Assembly (NCBI RefSeq): GCF_004000905.1
Contig: NZ_BIMD01000013.1
Location: 1 to 64,000, forward strand
DNA from: Paenibacillus humicus NBRC 102415
GTDB lineage: Bacteria > Bacillota > Bacilli > Paenibacillales > Paenibacillaceae
DNA: 64,000 bases
Reading direction: 5' to 3'
How positions within the stretch are numbered: the first letter of the stretch is position 1; the number at the start of each line of letters is the position of its first letter. A program made the translations under genes and the position numbers. Positions 35,047-46,311 of the stretch are shown here, in pieces. The notes below the pieces were generated by a model. The model ran no database searches and had not been told where the DNA came from. It worked only from the letters and a program-made list of their open reading frames with translations.

Positions 35047-35838
35047 TTATTTCAGCGAATGGAAGCGATAGCGGCGGACGGCTTGAAGGACGGCCCACGC
35101 CGCGAGCAGGGCGGCAAGAACCCAGGCTGCTGTCGAGACAGCGGCAGGCTGGGCGTCCTTCCCGGCAATGCCGATGAAGGCCCATACGAGGACAAGCTCA
35201 TAATAAGGATCCCGGAAAAACCAGCCGACGGTCAAGCCGAGCAAGGCGGCTGCTGCAAGTCCGATCAAAGCCCAAGCCTGATCCCCCCAGCCGAAGCCGT
35301 CCCAATCCAGGCTGTAAAGCCAGGCCGAGACGTTGACGATCGTCGCCACGCTGATCCACCCCATGTAGATGCTGAACGGAAGCTGGACCAGCAGCTGCTC
35401 GCCTGCCGCCGCACTCGAAGAAGGGCGCTGTGTTTTGGCATAGAGGACGATCAAGGACGCGAGCAGAATCAGCATGATGAGGACGCTGAGCCCGACATGC
35501 TCGTAATGCCAGGCGACGATCCATGCCGAGTTGGCCAGCCCGTTCAGCACGAACCAGAAGCCGATGGAGCGGACGCTGCTGCGCGAGCTGCCCTGCGGAG
35601 TCCATTGGTAGACGATGAAACCGGCCAAGAGCAGGTAGATCAGGCTCCAGATGCTGAAGACATATCCCGGCGGCGTGAGCAGAAGCGGGTATTGGTCGGA
35701 CAGCTCCTTGGTCGTTTTTCCTCCCAGAGGGAGCAGGACGGCGAGAGCGTTCATGACGATCACTAGGGCGAAGGCGATCGTGTTGAGAGCCTTCCATGCA
35801 GGGCTGGTTCGGGGAAAGGATGTTGGGGATGGACTCAT
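35047..35838 (-). CDS. TspO/MBR-like tryptophan-rich membrane protein
   Basis: A 263-residue protein with about seven hydrophobic helices, many Trp residues and PPGYVFSIWSLIYLLL, the opening typical of the tryptophan-rich sensory (TspO/MBR-related) proteins in Gram-positives. It is longer than classical TspO (about 160 residues). The family binds porphyrins or other hydrophobic ligands in some members. The ATG at 35838 follows AAGGAGG at 10 bases; the longer upstream frame is rejected. A minus-strand TATAAT lies about 90 bases upstream. Confidence 0.75.
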   Translation of the reverse strand: MSPSPTSFPRTSPAWKALNTIAFALVIVMNALAVLLPLGGKTTKELSDQYPLLLTPPGYVFSIWSLIYLLLAGFIVYQWTPQGSSRSSVRSIGFWFVLNGLANSAWIVAWHYEHVGLSVLIMLILLASLIVLYAKTQRPSSSAAAGEQLLVQLPFSIYMGWISVATIVNVSAWLYSLDWDGFGWGDQAWALIGLAAAALLGLTVGWFFRDPYYELVLVWAFIGIAGKDAQPAAVSTAAWVLAALLAAWAVLQAVRRYRFHSLK

Positions 35839-36145
35839 GATTGGGTTTCCTCCTTGGCTCAGTTCGATCCACTGCGATCTGAAACTGGTTCTGGATTGGG
35901 ATGATAATATTATACTCGTGGGTATATATTCACCGTATGGAGAAGTGCCCAACCACCCTTTGCAACGACATCAGCCGTCCGGTACGCAGGCTCGGACAGC
36001 ATCCGGCCTTTGGGTTTGCGGCGATTTTGTGATGAAGCCTACGACGACGAGGCTGCTGCCATGGCGGGACGCTTGGCCCTTTCGGGTTCTCCAGTCGGAG
36101 AATATGCTGAAGCAGCAAGCTTTATGCAGGAAGGGGAGAAGCAAG

Positions 36146-37309
36146 TTGCAGAGGCCGAAGGTCGCTTTCGTCACGCCGGGATCCTTTCCCATCCCTTCTG
36201 CCGGCAGCAGCTCCGTGGAACGCGTTATCGAGAAGATGGCGCCTCTGGTGGCGGGGCAAGCGGAAGCGCGGATTTACGGCCGCTCGGGTGCCGGACTCGG
36301 AGCTGTCGGACAGATTGGAGGCGTCCGCTGCGAACGGTTTCCCGCCCGAGACAAGGCCGTTTACCTCAGCAGCGTGAGCCGGTCTCTCCGTCTGTTCCGG
36401 CCGGACCTTATCGAAGTGGAAAATCGTCCCGGCTATGCGCTCAAGATGAAGCGGAGCCATCCCGATGCGAGAATATGGATCAACCTGCACTCCTCCTCCT
36501 TCATTGGACCGAAAGCCATCAGCAGGGATAGGCTGAAGAGGAGCTTTGCGGCCGCGGAAAAAATCATCGTCAACAGCGAATTCCTGCGGGATACGGTGGA
36601 AGGCCGGGTTCCCGAGGCCGCGCACAAGCTGAGAGTCGTGCATATCGGCGTGGACACGGCGCGATTTCTTTCCCGCTGGGAGCCGGAGGGAGCCGCGCGC
36701 AGGGAAGCGCTGAGACTGGCGAGAGGCTGGCAGGACAGGGACGTGCTTCTGTTCATGGGAAGGATCATACCGCTCAAGGGCGTCCATCATCTGCTGCGGG
36801 TCATGCCGGATATCATCGCTCTTCACCCGAATGTACTGCTCGCCGTCGTCGGAAGCCCGTTCTACGGCTCGCACCGGACGACCCGCTACAGCCGCGCCTT
36901 GCAAGCGCTGGGCAGGCGTTATCCCCGCCATATCCGGTTCATTCCCTATGTTCCTTATCCGGAAGTGCCGAGCTGGTTCCTGGCGGCGGATGCCGCCGTC
37001 GTGCCCTCGGGAGCGCGCGAGGCGTTCGGCCTCGTCAACGTCGAAGCGATGGCGAGCGGCATCCCGGTCGTCGCCTCCCGAGCCGGGGGCATGCGCGAGA
37101 TCATCGTTGACGGGGAGACCGGGTACCTGGCCGATCCCGCCCGGCTCGAGCAGGAGCTCTGCGACCGGCTGCTGACACTGCTGCGCGATGCGGCCTTGCG
37201 GGAGCGGATGGGCCGCGCCGGCCGCGAGCGGGTGGAGCAGCGCTACACCTGGGAGGCGACGGCACAGCGCTGGCTGGAGGTGCTGGCGGAAGCCGAGGAG
37301 CATCCGTGA
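36146..37309 (+). CDS. GT4 glycosyltransferase resembling spore-coat CotSA
   Basis: A 387-residue GT-B glycosyltransferase. The N-terminal half starts VAFVTPGSFPIPSAGSSSVE with IEVENRPGYALKMK. The C-terminal half has FMGRIIPLKGVHHLLRVMPD, IRFIPYVPYPEVPSWFLAAD and EAFGLVNVEAMASGIPVVAS, where the E-x7-E nucleotide-binding pair sits. The layout (RP...LK, HPR-like region, KG-HLL, VGS-FYG) resembles Bacillus CotSA. I infer a spore-coat glycosylation role and am not sure of it. A TTG start at 36146 was chosen because AAGGGGAG lies 7 bases upstream. Confidence 0.8.
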   Translation: MQRPKVAFVTPGSFPIPSAGSSSVERVIEKMAPLVAGQAEARIYGRSGAGLGAVGQIGGVRCERFPARDKAVYLSSVSRSLRLFRPDLIEVENRPGYALKMKRSHPDARIWINLHSSSFIGPKAISRDRLKRSFAAAEKIIVNSEFLRDTVEGRVPEAAHKLRVVHIGVDTARFLSRWEPEGAARREALRLARGWQDRDVLLFMGRIIPLKGVHHLLRVMPDIIALHPNVLLAVVGSPFYGSHRTTRYSRALQALGRRYPRHIRFIPYVPYPEVPSWFLAADAAVVPSGAREAFGLVNVEAMASGIPVVASRAGGMREIIVDGETGYLADPARLEQELCDRLLTLLRDAALRERMGRAGRERVEQRYTWEATAQRWLEVLAEAEEHP

Positions 37310-37397
37310 GCGTGTGCGAGGCGGCCAGGACGGCTGCGGCGAGGCCGCCGAACAGGACGGAACGGGTTGTGCCGTTAAAGCATACCGCCGGCAACGC

Positions 37398-37440
37398 GAA
37401 AAATGACCGTATCCCCTTCTCACGGGGGATGCGGTCATTG
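37398..37440 (-). terminator. Terminator of the DUF1349 gene
   Basis: AATGACCGTATCCCC pairs with GGGGATGCGGTCATT (one G-U). On the minus strand it is followed by a short T-run. Confidence 0.75.
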
Positions 37441-37465
37441 CATTCCGCTTTTTATCGTGCCGGCG

Positions 37466-38071
37466 TCATTTCCCTGACCGGATGTTCTTCAGCGTCTTCT
37501 TCTCGAGGACGAAGCCGGAATAGATCCGATCGCCGCCGGATCCGGTCGGGCATTGAGGCAGCAGTCCGACCTTCACCGTCTCTTCCACGGGCAGGGTGAA
37601 ATACCGCATCATGAAGAAATGGATGCCGTCGAGCGAATAATGAAAAGCGAAGGAAGGGCCGGTGCGGGCAACCTGCAGCCAGACGGAGTTCCCCTCGATG
37701 TCGCAGCCATTCGCATCGTCCGACACCGAGTTCGTGACGACGCTGACGACGGCATGCGTTCCGAAGTCCGTCAGCTCGAAGCAGGCTTTCGCCCAGACGT
37801 CCAAATCCTTCATGACCATGATCGAGGCCGAATCGTACATGCTCGTGAACGCATGCTCGACCTTGACGCGCATAACGAAATCTCCGGCCGCCTCGGTGTA
37901 GTAGAAGGGCGCGTTGAGAAGGCTCTCGGGCAGCGTCCCTTCTTCGGATTCCGTACCATGGGGACAAAAGAAGTCGGTTTTTTCCGGGGCATGCAGGATG
38001 ATCCGGTCCGAGTCGAATCGTACGCTGCTTTCATTCAGCCAGCCAAAAGTCTTAAAAGCGGATGGGTTCAA
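37466..38071 (-). CDS. DUF1349 family protein
   Basis: A 201-residue protein of the DUF1349 family, a concanavalin-like beta-sandwich. FDSDRIILHAPEKTDFFC, DFVMRVKVEHAFTSMYDSAS and KACFELTDFGTHAVVSVVTN are typical segments. Members are proposed to bind or act on carbohydrate; activity is unproven. The start is TTG at 38071, backed by a perfect AAGGAGG 8 bases upstream. It is not linked to another gene. Confidence 0.85.
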   Translation of the reverse strand: MNPSAFKTFGWLNESSVRFDSDRIILHAPEKTDFFCPHGTESEEGTLPESLLNAPFYYTEAAGDFVMRVKVEHAFTSMYDSASIMVMKDLDVWAKACFELTDFGTHAVVSVVTNSVSDDANGCDIEGNSVWLQVARTGPSFAFHYSLDGIHFFMMRYFTLPVEETVKVGLLPQCPTGSGGDRIYSGFVLEKKTLKNIRSGK

Positions 38072-38162
38072 TAAAATTCCTCCTTGTATATTTTATATTA
38101 ACAGGAATTTTTATCTAGTACGACAGTGAAAGTGCACGGGAAAGGGCAGTCGTATTGAACGT

Positions 38163-38204
38163 AAAAAGCCGCTAGGACGATGACGGTCGTCTCTAGCGGC
38201 TTTT
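38163..38204. terminator. Bidirectional terminator at the edge of the RHS island
   Basis: AAGCCGCTAG and CTAGCGGCTT pair with an inner GACGA/TCGTC stem, flanked by AAAAA and TTTT. No intact gene now ends here on either strand. It may be the remains of the gene once located where the RHS island joins. Confidence 0.7.
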
Positions 38205-38241
38205 CGGAGCGTGGATACCCGGATGGCAGCGCATCTTAGGA

Positions 38242-40257
38242 CAGAAAATTAAAACTGAGATTGATAAAAACAAAGGAAAAGGATTTGAGCAAACCGGATA
38301 TTGGAAATACGACTTTGCTGGAAATGCCGTTGAAGAACAGAACTCTACGTTTAGCAAGATCAATTCTTATGATGCCTTAAACCGACTTATAGAAGTAAAA
38401 CAACCCAATGGGGAAAGAACCTCCTACGGCTACTCTCTGGCAGGAGCTTTGAAAAAAATTACTCATCCAGATGGCACGATAGAAACGAGCCAGTATGATG
38501 AACTAGGCCGTCGGATGCAGCATACCGATGGAAGCGGAAAATCAAAGAAGTATCTTTATGATAAAGCCGGAAATGTGACGAAACTGATCGATAAAGGCTA
38601 TCAGACAACAACTTATGAGTATAACAACCGGAATTGGCTAACACGTAAAACAGCTGGTGGAAGCTCGGTCGGCTATCAGTACGACAACGCCGGTAGAAGA
38701 ACCAGCATGACAGATGGAACGGGAACCACTGGATATTACTTTACACCTGGAGTCGGTGAGCTAGAGAAGATTACGTATCCAGACGGCAAACAAATACAGT
38801 TTACGTATAACAAACACGGGCTCCGAAGCACAATGACAGATCCATTTGGTCTGAAGCTTTATTACGGTTACGACGAACTCAACCGGCTTAAAAAAGTCGG
38901 GCAAACCGAAACAACCGCAATGGCTGAATATAGCTATCATTCAAATGGATTGTTAAAAGACATCAAGTTGGAAAATGGAACATCCAGCACGATGAATTAC
39001 AATGGGTACGATTTAAGCGATTTGACGCAGCTGCAAGGGGCGTCTACGGTTATAAATCGTCATTCCTATACATGGAGTCCTGATGGAAATCAACTTTCTA
39101 AAACAGATCTGGTGGCTGGTCAATCTAAATCTGTCCAATATGGATATGATTCGCTCAATCGGATTGAAACGTCTACGGAGTTTAATGAGCTTTATGTCTA
39201 CGATTCGCGTGGAAACCGCCAAACGCTTGTGAGCGATCAGGCGCCCAAACTTCAGGAAGCCAGTTACAATTACGACGGATGGAATCAACTGACCGGGGCG
39301 TCGGTAGTTGGAAAGTCTCCCGTTGCCTACAAGTACAATGGCGATGGTCTGATGGTTGAGCGAACCGAGAACGGATCGACTCGTCGGTATTATTATGACG
39401 GCGATCAAATTATTGCGGAAGCGACGGTTAGCGGATCGACCCTCTCACCGGTTGCTCAGTACATTCGTGGAAAACAACTTATTGCCCGATTAAGCGGAAC
39501 GACCAAGCATTATTATTACTATAACGGCCACGGCGATGTAACAGAACTAAGAAACAACACAGGTGCGCTAGTAAATCGTTACAGCTATGATATGTGGGGC
39601 AATCCATTGACGGTGTCTGAGCAAGTTGCCAATCCATTTCGATACTCAGGAGAATACTGGGATTCAACAACGGAGCTGCAATATTTAAGGGCCCGTTGGT
39701 ATGATCCGAGTATGGGACGGTTCATAAGTGAGGATACGTATGAAGGGCAGATTGATAATCCTCTGAGTTTAAATCTCTATACTTATGTAATTAATAATCC
39801 ACTAAAATACGTTGACCCAACGGGACACGAGCACGAAAAAGGATCAGGAGGCGGGGGCGGCGGCGGTGCTGGCGCAGGTAGCGGTAGAGGTCTAGATCTA
39901 GACGCGAAAGCTAGTGCTTTATTTGGGAAAATTTTTAAGAGTATAAAGAACATTCCAGCAAAAATTTTTGGAAAAGGTAATAATTCTAAGGGTGTGGGAG
40001 AAGTTAAGACTCCTACAGTAGCAGGAAGGGGACAGTCAAAAGGAGGACATCAACCAACTAATCTAAAAGAACAACTCGCAGTGGAAGAATCCATGTCAAA
40101 TCCTGCCGCAGGAAAAACTTTGGAAGGGAAAAACACAGACCCAAGATGGCCTGCAGATGAGGGATGGGTTAAAAAAGCACAAAATGTCAATGGTGTTGAG
40201 GTACACTATACGTATAATACGAAAACTGGTGAAATAGATGATTTTAAGATTAAATAA
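38242..40257 (+). pseudogene. 5'-truncated RHS/YD-repeat protein with C-terminal toxin-like tip
   Basis: The open frame carries YD repeats from about 38242 (KYDFAGNAVEEQ, then SYDALNRLIEV) but no start codon or ribosome site, and runs into non-RHS sequence at the left. The core ends with the RHS boundary motif LRARWYDPSMGRFISEDTYEG and DPTGHEHEKGS, then a Gly-rich linker. A variable tip of about 120 residues ends DPRWPADEGWVKKAQNVNGV and TYNTKTGEIDDFKIK. Tips after this boundary are normally toxins that are cleaved off and delivered. The family of this tip is not known to me. Without its N-terminus the protein cannot be exported in the usual way. The island is visibly more AT-rich than its surroundings. 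Confidence 0.8.
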
Positions 40258-40269
40258 CGAGGTGATTAT

Positions 40270-40668
40270 ATGAAAGTCAGGTGTATCGCAAATACAGGCG
40301 ATAAGCTATCAATAAAAACTAAAGAACTGGGAAACTCTGACCAAACAAGGTACTCTGTAAAGATTGACGAGCAATATACTGTCTACGGACAACACATTTA
40401 TAAAGGGGTATTAAGTTACTTGTTGCTTGGGACTTTTGAAAACCTCCCATCTTGGTATCCTGCCGAATTATTTGAGGTAACGGATACGTTACTCCCTTTA
40501 GAGTGGTACTTTCAATTTTACGGGAATGAAAACAGTATTAGTGCCATTTGGGGGTACAAAGAACTTGTAGCTATTGATTCACATCACGATGACCTTATTG
40601 AGCGTGAAGATGAAGCGGTACGTATTTTTTTGAAGCGAAAGAAAGAGATAGACGAATTTAATGAATAG
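40270..40668 (+). CDS. Probable immunity protein for the RHS tip
   Basis: A 132-residue acidic soluble protein starting 12 bases after the RHS stop, with GAGGTGAT ahead of its ATG. It has no recognisable domain; YLLLGTFENLPSWYPAELFEV is the most distinctive stretch. A small acidic gene directly behind an RHS tip is the standard place for the cognate immunity gene, so the assignment rests on position. Confidence 0.65.
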   Translation: MKVRCIANTGDKLSIKTKELGNSDQTRYSVKIDEQYTVYGQHIYKGVLSYLLLGTFENLPSWYPAELFEVTDTLLPLEWYFQFYGNENSISAIWGYKELVAIDSHHDDLIEREDEAVRIFLKRKKEIDEFNE

Positions 40669-40677
40669 CAAGTTTCA

Positions 40678-40713
40678 GGCGGCCTTCTTCTGATGGAGAG
40701 AGCCGCTTTTCTT
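40678..40713 (+). terminator. Terminator after the first immunity gene
   Basis: GGCGGC and GCCGC pair across a CTTCTTC/GGAGAG-rich loop, followed by TTTTCTTT. Confidence 0.55.
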
Positions 40714-41139
40714 TGGCGGGGCTACCCAGTGCCGAATGAACTCAACATTCAACCAATAACACATCTAACGCATGTAATACCCGAATAAAGATTTTTCTAT
40801 CTTGTTTGTACGCACACAAATGCTGTACTTTTATACCATAAATAACGCTATACCAATACATCAACAGATCGATTATGGTCAGTTACCACCATGATTGACC
40901 TGTTTTTTGTTATCTTCGTTTTCTGCGTTTTTTTCAAATTTCTTCTCAACTATCTCGATATAGAAATTGAGAAGGCAATCCATTGAAAAGTCATCGCAAC
41001 TAATCGGAGGGATAGCCCGACTTTTATAATGTCAGGACGTAACTGGCATTCTACAACGGGAAGGTCATGTGTTAATGCCTAGCCATCTCCCCTCTAATTA
41101 AGCCCGAAATTCATCAAAAAATTCGGGAGGGGGCGGCAC
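40714..41139. other. AT-rich non-coding stretch inside the RHS island
   Basis: No convincing gene is seen. A hairpin AACAG...GGTCA / TGACCTGTT followed by TTTTTT near 40870-40912 could be a terminator. The segment probably represents joints between rearranged RHS pieces. Confidence 0.5.
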
Positions 41140-41526
41140 ATGAAAGGGGTCACTGTATCCATTGACCGTATTGTCATCGACTTTACAGGCGTTAATTGGG
41201 ATTTCTTCAATGAGCTTCACAAGCGTATCTGTCACTTCTACGGGCTCAGGATGACGGTGGGAGAAAGAGGATTCCAATACCGCATCAGAATCAATACGGG
41301 AGAACACTTCCTGCATATCTCCTACAAGTTGATTTTTGCCCCAAGAACACAGAGGAACACGCTGAGGATTGAAGCCTACCCGAAATCGCTAGTCTACTTC
41401 CGTCAATGGCTCGATCGAACAAATCCGAGAGTATGCAAAGCAAGTGCTTTGATTAAAAGTGGTATTGCACGGATTACAGGAAATGGTACAAAGCAAATAG
41501 TAACATCTAATAAGGAAAAATATTAG
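41140..41526 (+). CDS. Unrecognised protein, probably an N-terminal gene fragment
   Basis: 128 codons starting MKGVTVSIDRIVIDFTG after a strong GGGAGGGGGCGG site. The first 95 residues (HKRICHFYGLRMTV, HFLHISYKLIF, LRIEAYPKSLVYFRQWLDR) look like the start of a larger mobile-element or replication-type protein. That is an impression only. The last 30 residues (KASALIKSGIARITGNGTKQ) look unrelated and lead, one base out of frame, into the toxin tip that follows. It is likely a chimera left by recombination. Confidence 0.45.
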   Translation: MKGVTVSIDRIVIDFTGVNWDFFNELHKRICHFYGLRMTVGERGFQYRIRINTGEHFLHISYKLIFAPRTQRNTLRIEAYPKSLVYFRQWLDRTNPRVCKASALIKSGIARITGNGTKQIVTSNKEKY

Positions 41527-41774
41527 ATGTCAGCCCTTATTACACTCATACCACTACTACCTCAAATCCCGGTTATATTGGTAAACCTAATTCTAGTATC
41601 GATATTATTGACCGAAAAACGGGTGAGTTATTAACAAGAAGATGGTATGGAGCAAATGGTAGAGCTATCAGAGATGTAGATTATACCCATCATAATAACA
41701 CTAAAACCCACCCTGAAGCACCACATGAGCATACTTGGACGTATGATAAAGATGGAAATCCATTTAGAAATTAA
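41514..41774 (+). pseudogene. Orphan RHS/polymorphic toxin tip without a start
   Basis: The frame reads LDVSPYYTHTTTTSN, then GKPNSSIDIIDRKTGELL, RRWYGANGRAIRDVDYTHH and HPEAPHEHTWTYD before a stop. The combination of Y-G-x-x-G-R-A-x-x-D-x-D-Y-x-H with a His-rich end is typical of nuclease-like tips of RHS and other polymorphic toxins. There is no start codon. Adding one A to the A-run at 41516-41520 would fuse it to the preceding gene. It looks like a displaced cassette, kept beside its immunity gene. Confidence 0.65.
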
Positions 41775-41789
41775 AAGGGGGAATAGAAA

Positions 41790-42011
41790 GTGGGATACAC
41801 AGAACTAGTCCAACGTGTAGGATGGGGTGAAGAGTTTCAATTCTATTATCTAGGTGATGAGTTCTGGATTAGTAGAAATAAAGAAGGTCTCTATTTAACT
41901 AAAGGGAAGAACTCTTTTACACAATCGTTTCTAACCGCAGAAGAATTGTTTAAAAATGCTCGAATAGATGGAAAAACAATTTTTGAATTATGGGAAATGA
42001 TAGAAATTTAA
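41790..42011 (+). CDS. Probable immunity protein for the orphan toxin tip
   Basis: A 73-residue acidic protein starting with GTG, AAAGGGGG 8 bases upstream. FWISRNKEGLYLTKGKNSFT and LFKNARIDGKTIFELWEM resemble small immunity proteins found behind polymorphic toxin tips. It lies 15 bases after the toxin tip stop. Function is inferred from position and general look. Confidence 0.6.
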   Translation: MGYTELVQRVGWGEEFQFYYLGDEFWISRNKEGLYLTKGKNSFTQSFLTAEELFKNARIDGKTIFELWEMIEI

Positions 42012-42065
42012 TTTTAGAACCTTGATTGGCTTCATGCCTTTCAGGGTTTCTAAGTGGGACCCTAG

Positions 42066-42095
42066 TTGACAACTTCCCCCATCCCGACTTATAGT
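42066..42095 (+). promoter_or_regulatory. Promoter of the thiamine operon
   Basis: TTGACA (42066-42071), 18 bases, TATAGT (42090-42095). It lies just upstream of the riboswitch. Confidence 0.75.
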
Positions 42096-42109
42096 CATAC
42101 CAAGATATC

Positions 42110-42197
42110 CACTAGGGGCGCCTGTACGGGCTGAGATAAAGCGCAAGCTTTGGTCCCTTCGAACCTGATCTGGGTCATGCCAGCGTAGGAAAGTGGT
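42110..42197 (+). ncRNA. TPP riboswitch (THI element)
   Basis: The THI-box signatures are complete: ACTAGGGGCGCC at the 5' side, GGGCTGAGA, a variable hairpin AAAGCGCAAGCTTT, CCCTTCGAACCTGATCTGG, then TCATGCCAGCGTAGG and AAGTGG at the 3' side. It binds thiamine pyrophosphate and represses the thi operon. The thiC gene and a terminator downstream fit. Confidence 0.96.
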
Positions 42198-42232
42198 CGA
42201 ACATGCCTTTTATTTGGCTTGTGCCTCTTTTC

Positions 42233-42260
42233 GCCGCTTCCAGACCGGAGGCGGCTTTTT
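42233..42260 (+). terminator. Riboswitch-controlled terminator
   Basis: GCCGCTTCC and GGAGGCGGC form a 9-bp stem (one G-U) with loop AGACC, followed by TTTTT. Its place about 35 bases after the TPP aptamer makes it the likely expression platform, ending transcription when TPP is bound. Confidence 0.8.
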
Positions 42261-42420
42261 GCCGTCCTCCGGCGGAAAGCGGCGGAGAATCAGATGCACC
42301 CAATCTGCTAGCCGCAATCTGCCGATGAAGGCGAATGCGACGAGTAGAGTGTCCCGGACAGCCTGCGTTTTTCGCGCAGACCATCGGGAACGAAAGGCAT
42401 GACCGGCATTTCCAAGCGTG

Positions 42421-42462
42421 CAGCCCCCTGGCGGATATCATCATCCGTTAAGGGGGCTTTTG
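42421..42462 (+). promoter_or_regulatory. Second leader hairpin covering the thiC ribosome site
   Basis: AGCCCCCT pairs with AGGGGGCT, with CGGAT/ATCCG as an inner stem, followed by TTTT. The 3' arm contains the only Shine-Dalgarno-like sequence before thiC (AAGGGGG, about 13 bases before the ATG). The hairpin could therefore act as a further terminator, as a block to translation, or both. The bases between 42261 and 42420 hold no gene. Confidence 0.6.
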
Positions 42463-42463
42463 A

Positions 42464-45426
<2,963 letters not shown>

Positions 45427-45440
<14 letters not shown>

Positions 45441-46308
45441 GTTCAGCCTGTACGTCATTACGGGCGAGGGCTGCCATCCCGGAAGAAGGCTGGAGGATGT
45501 CATGCGGGAGACGCTTGAGGGGGGAGCCGATATCCTGCAGCTGCGGGACAAAAAAGCTTCGCTGCGGGAGCTGGGAGAGAAAGCGGGCCTGCTGCGCAGG
45601 CTTACGAGGGAGTACGGAGTGCCGTTCATCGTGAACGACCATCCCCTGCTCGCGCTTGAATCCGATGCCGACGGCGTCCATCTCGGCCAGGACGATCTGT
45701 CCATCGCGGATGCGAGGGAGCTGCTCGGTCCGGAACGGATCGTCGGCATCAGCACCCACAGCCTGGAGCAGGCCTTGAAGGCCGAGACGGCCGGCGTCGA
45801 CTATATCGGAGTCGGGCCGGTGTATCCGACGGCAACCAAGCCGGGCCGGGCGGCGGTCACGCTGGAATACGTCCGCCAGGCGGCGCGGCATGTTCGCATC
45901 CCATGGACGGCAATCGGCGGCATCCATCCCGGCAATGCAGGCGAGGTGCTCGCCGCAGGGGCGAGGAGATTGTGCGCCGTCTCCGCGGTTGTCGGCAGCT
46001 CCGATCCCGCAGCTGTCTGCCGGGAGCTGCGGAGCCTGATCGCTGCCGCAAGCGAGGCTGCAACCGGTCGGACCGACTCATCCGAGGCTGGTTCCCGACC
46101 GGGCCATCCGCTTCGCCTCACATTGAACGGCAAGGAAATCTTTACGCATTCATCGACTCTGCAGGAGCTGGTCGAATTTCACGGCCTGTCCGGCCAGAGA
46201 ATTGTCGCCGAAGCGGACGGAATCATCCTGGCGCGCGGAAATTGGAGCCGCCATCGGCTGGCGGATGGAATGCAGATCGAGCTGGTCCACTTTGTAGGGG
46301 GAGGCTGA
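45427..46308 (+). CDS. thiE: Thiamine-phosphate synthase fused to sulfur carrier (ThiE-ThiS)
   Basis: A 293-residue fusion. Residues 1-about 205 are ThiE, which joins the pyrimidine and thiazole phosphates: DILQLRDKKAS, FIVNDHPLLALESDADGVHLGQDD, IGVGPVYPTATKPG and PWTAIGGIHPGN are its motifs. After a short Ala/Ser/Thr linker, residues about 222-293 are ThiS: LRLTLNGKEIFTHSSTLQEL to VHFVGGG. The C-terminal Gly-Gly needed for adenylation and thiocarboxylation is kept. No separate thiS is present. It starts at ATG 45427, overlapping thiF by 14 bases, with CCAAGGATGA context; the ribosome site is within thiF. Confidence 0.93.
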
Positions 46309-46311
46309 GTG

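Noticed and set aside
38242-42011. Complete mobile element such as an IS or prophage
   Set aside because: No transposase, integrase, terminal inverted repeats or target duplication was found. Only RHS pieces and an unrecognised fragment are present.
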